DNA from: CAZFDT01 sp964518335
GTDB taxonomy: Bacteria; Planctomycetota; Phycisphaerae; Phycisphaerales; Phycisphaeraceae
Reading direction: 5' to 3'
Length of the DNA stretch: 64,000 nt
NCBI GenBank assembly: GCA_964518335.1
Contig: CAZFDT010000003.1
Span: 62,001-126,000, forward strand
The translations under genes were made by a program, and so were the position numbers. Shown here one piece after another: positions 63,898 through 64,000 of the stretch (the stretch's first letter is position 1; each line of letters begins with the position of its first letter). The notes beneath the pieces are model-generated. The model made no database searches. It saw only the letters and a list, made by a program, of their open reading frames with translations, and was not told the origin of the DNA.

Positions 63898-64000
63898 GCG
63901 GCGCCTCCCGTGGATGCGACGGACGGCGTGAGGCCGGCGATGGCCTGGCCACATTCGGGACATCGGCCGGTCGTGTTCTTCCGCAGGTCGTAGCCACAGT
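63894..64000 (-). CDS. C-terminal end of a zinc-ribbon protein upstream of urtD (partial)
   Basis: Only the last 34 codons or so are present: CGYDLRKNTTGRCPECGQAIAG followed by a short Ser/Thr/Ala tail, with the stop overlapping the urtD start. The CxYDLRxNxxGxCPECG ribbon is a common planctomycete motif. By operon order this could be the tail of UrtC or a separate small protein; the window ends before this can be decided. Confidence 0.6.
   Translation of the reverse strand, partial: CGYDLRKNTTGRCPECGQAIAGLTPSVASTGGAA

Overview
The window is a GC-rich (roughly two-thirds G+C by eye), densely coding stretch of a Gram-negative bacterial chromosome. It most resembles Planctomycetota, probably class Phycisphaerae. 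The pointers are an oversized SecA with several insertions, Planctomycete-style zinc ribbons (a CGYDLR...CPECG tail at the right edge and an MJ0042-like CxxC head at 19.95 kb), a formylglycine sulfatase, LPS genes (waaA and a giant LptA/LptC-like protein) and a mixed type IV pilus/type II secretion locus. This placement is an inference from gene content. No rRNA or tRNA gene and no CRISPR array was seen.

Layout. 0-9.8 kb is housekeeping and small-gene territory: the start of a histone-deacetylase-like enzyme, a DUF167 protein, a sulfatase, an orphan nuoC, a 2-hydroxyacid dehydrogenase, a nucleoside phosphorylase-like protein, nadD, an MNT nucleotidyltransferase with a broken HEPN partner, glutamate dehydrogenase and homoserine dehydrogenase. 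9.9-15.7 kb is accessory: a two-partner secretion system (TpsA exoprotein at 9.9 kb, TpsB transporter at 14-15.7 kb on the other strand), separated by an AT-richer unknown membrane gene and a HigBA-like toxin-antitoxin pair with a perfect palindromic operator. 15.8-24.7 kb has a CBS-pair protein, a 1,128-residue FHA-repeat-vWA membrane protein, two zinc-ribbon membrane proteins, rsmJ, a KDG-kinase-like sugar kinase and a secreted glycosidase-like protein. 24.7-31 kb has waaA, metG and the LPS-transport-like giant. 31.4-40 kb has a fused indolepyruvate:ferredoxin oxidoreductase, a small signal-peptide ORF just ahead of secA, secA, and a cation exchanger.

42-57.6 kb is one co-directional type IV pilus locus: major pilin, a terminator, two pseudopilins and a small anchored protein, pilM-N-O-P-Q, a TPR lipoprotein, then histidine kinase, receiver, GAF/HD-GYP and STAS proteins, then pilB and pilC. 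Many junctions are ATGA/GTGA overlaps, which suggests translational coupling. Placing a complete signalling relay between the secretin and the extension ATPase suggests that pilus assembly and signalling are produced together. 57.6-64 kb holds a TAXI-family solute receptor and, convergent with it, a urea operon read right to left: zinc-ribbon protein tail, urtD, urtE, ureD, fused ureAB, ureC. No ureEFG is present in the window.

Signals beyond genes. A 10-mer, GYTGCAGTGR, occurs at least 15 times in the first 54 kb and overrides local codon preference. Two families of intergenic hairpin repeats sit at gene borders. A dozen or so start codons have a -10-like box 6-9 nt upstream and no Shine-Dalgarno, as expected for leaderless mRNAs, whereas genes inside operons do have Shine-Dalgarno sites. 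waaA carries a GGG-heptamer tandem array able to form a G-quadruplex, and metG has a roughly 250-bp patch of foreign-looking codon use. All counts were made by eye.
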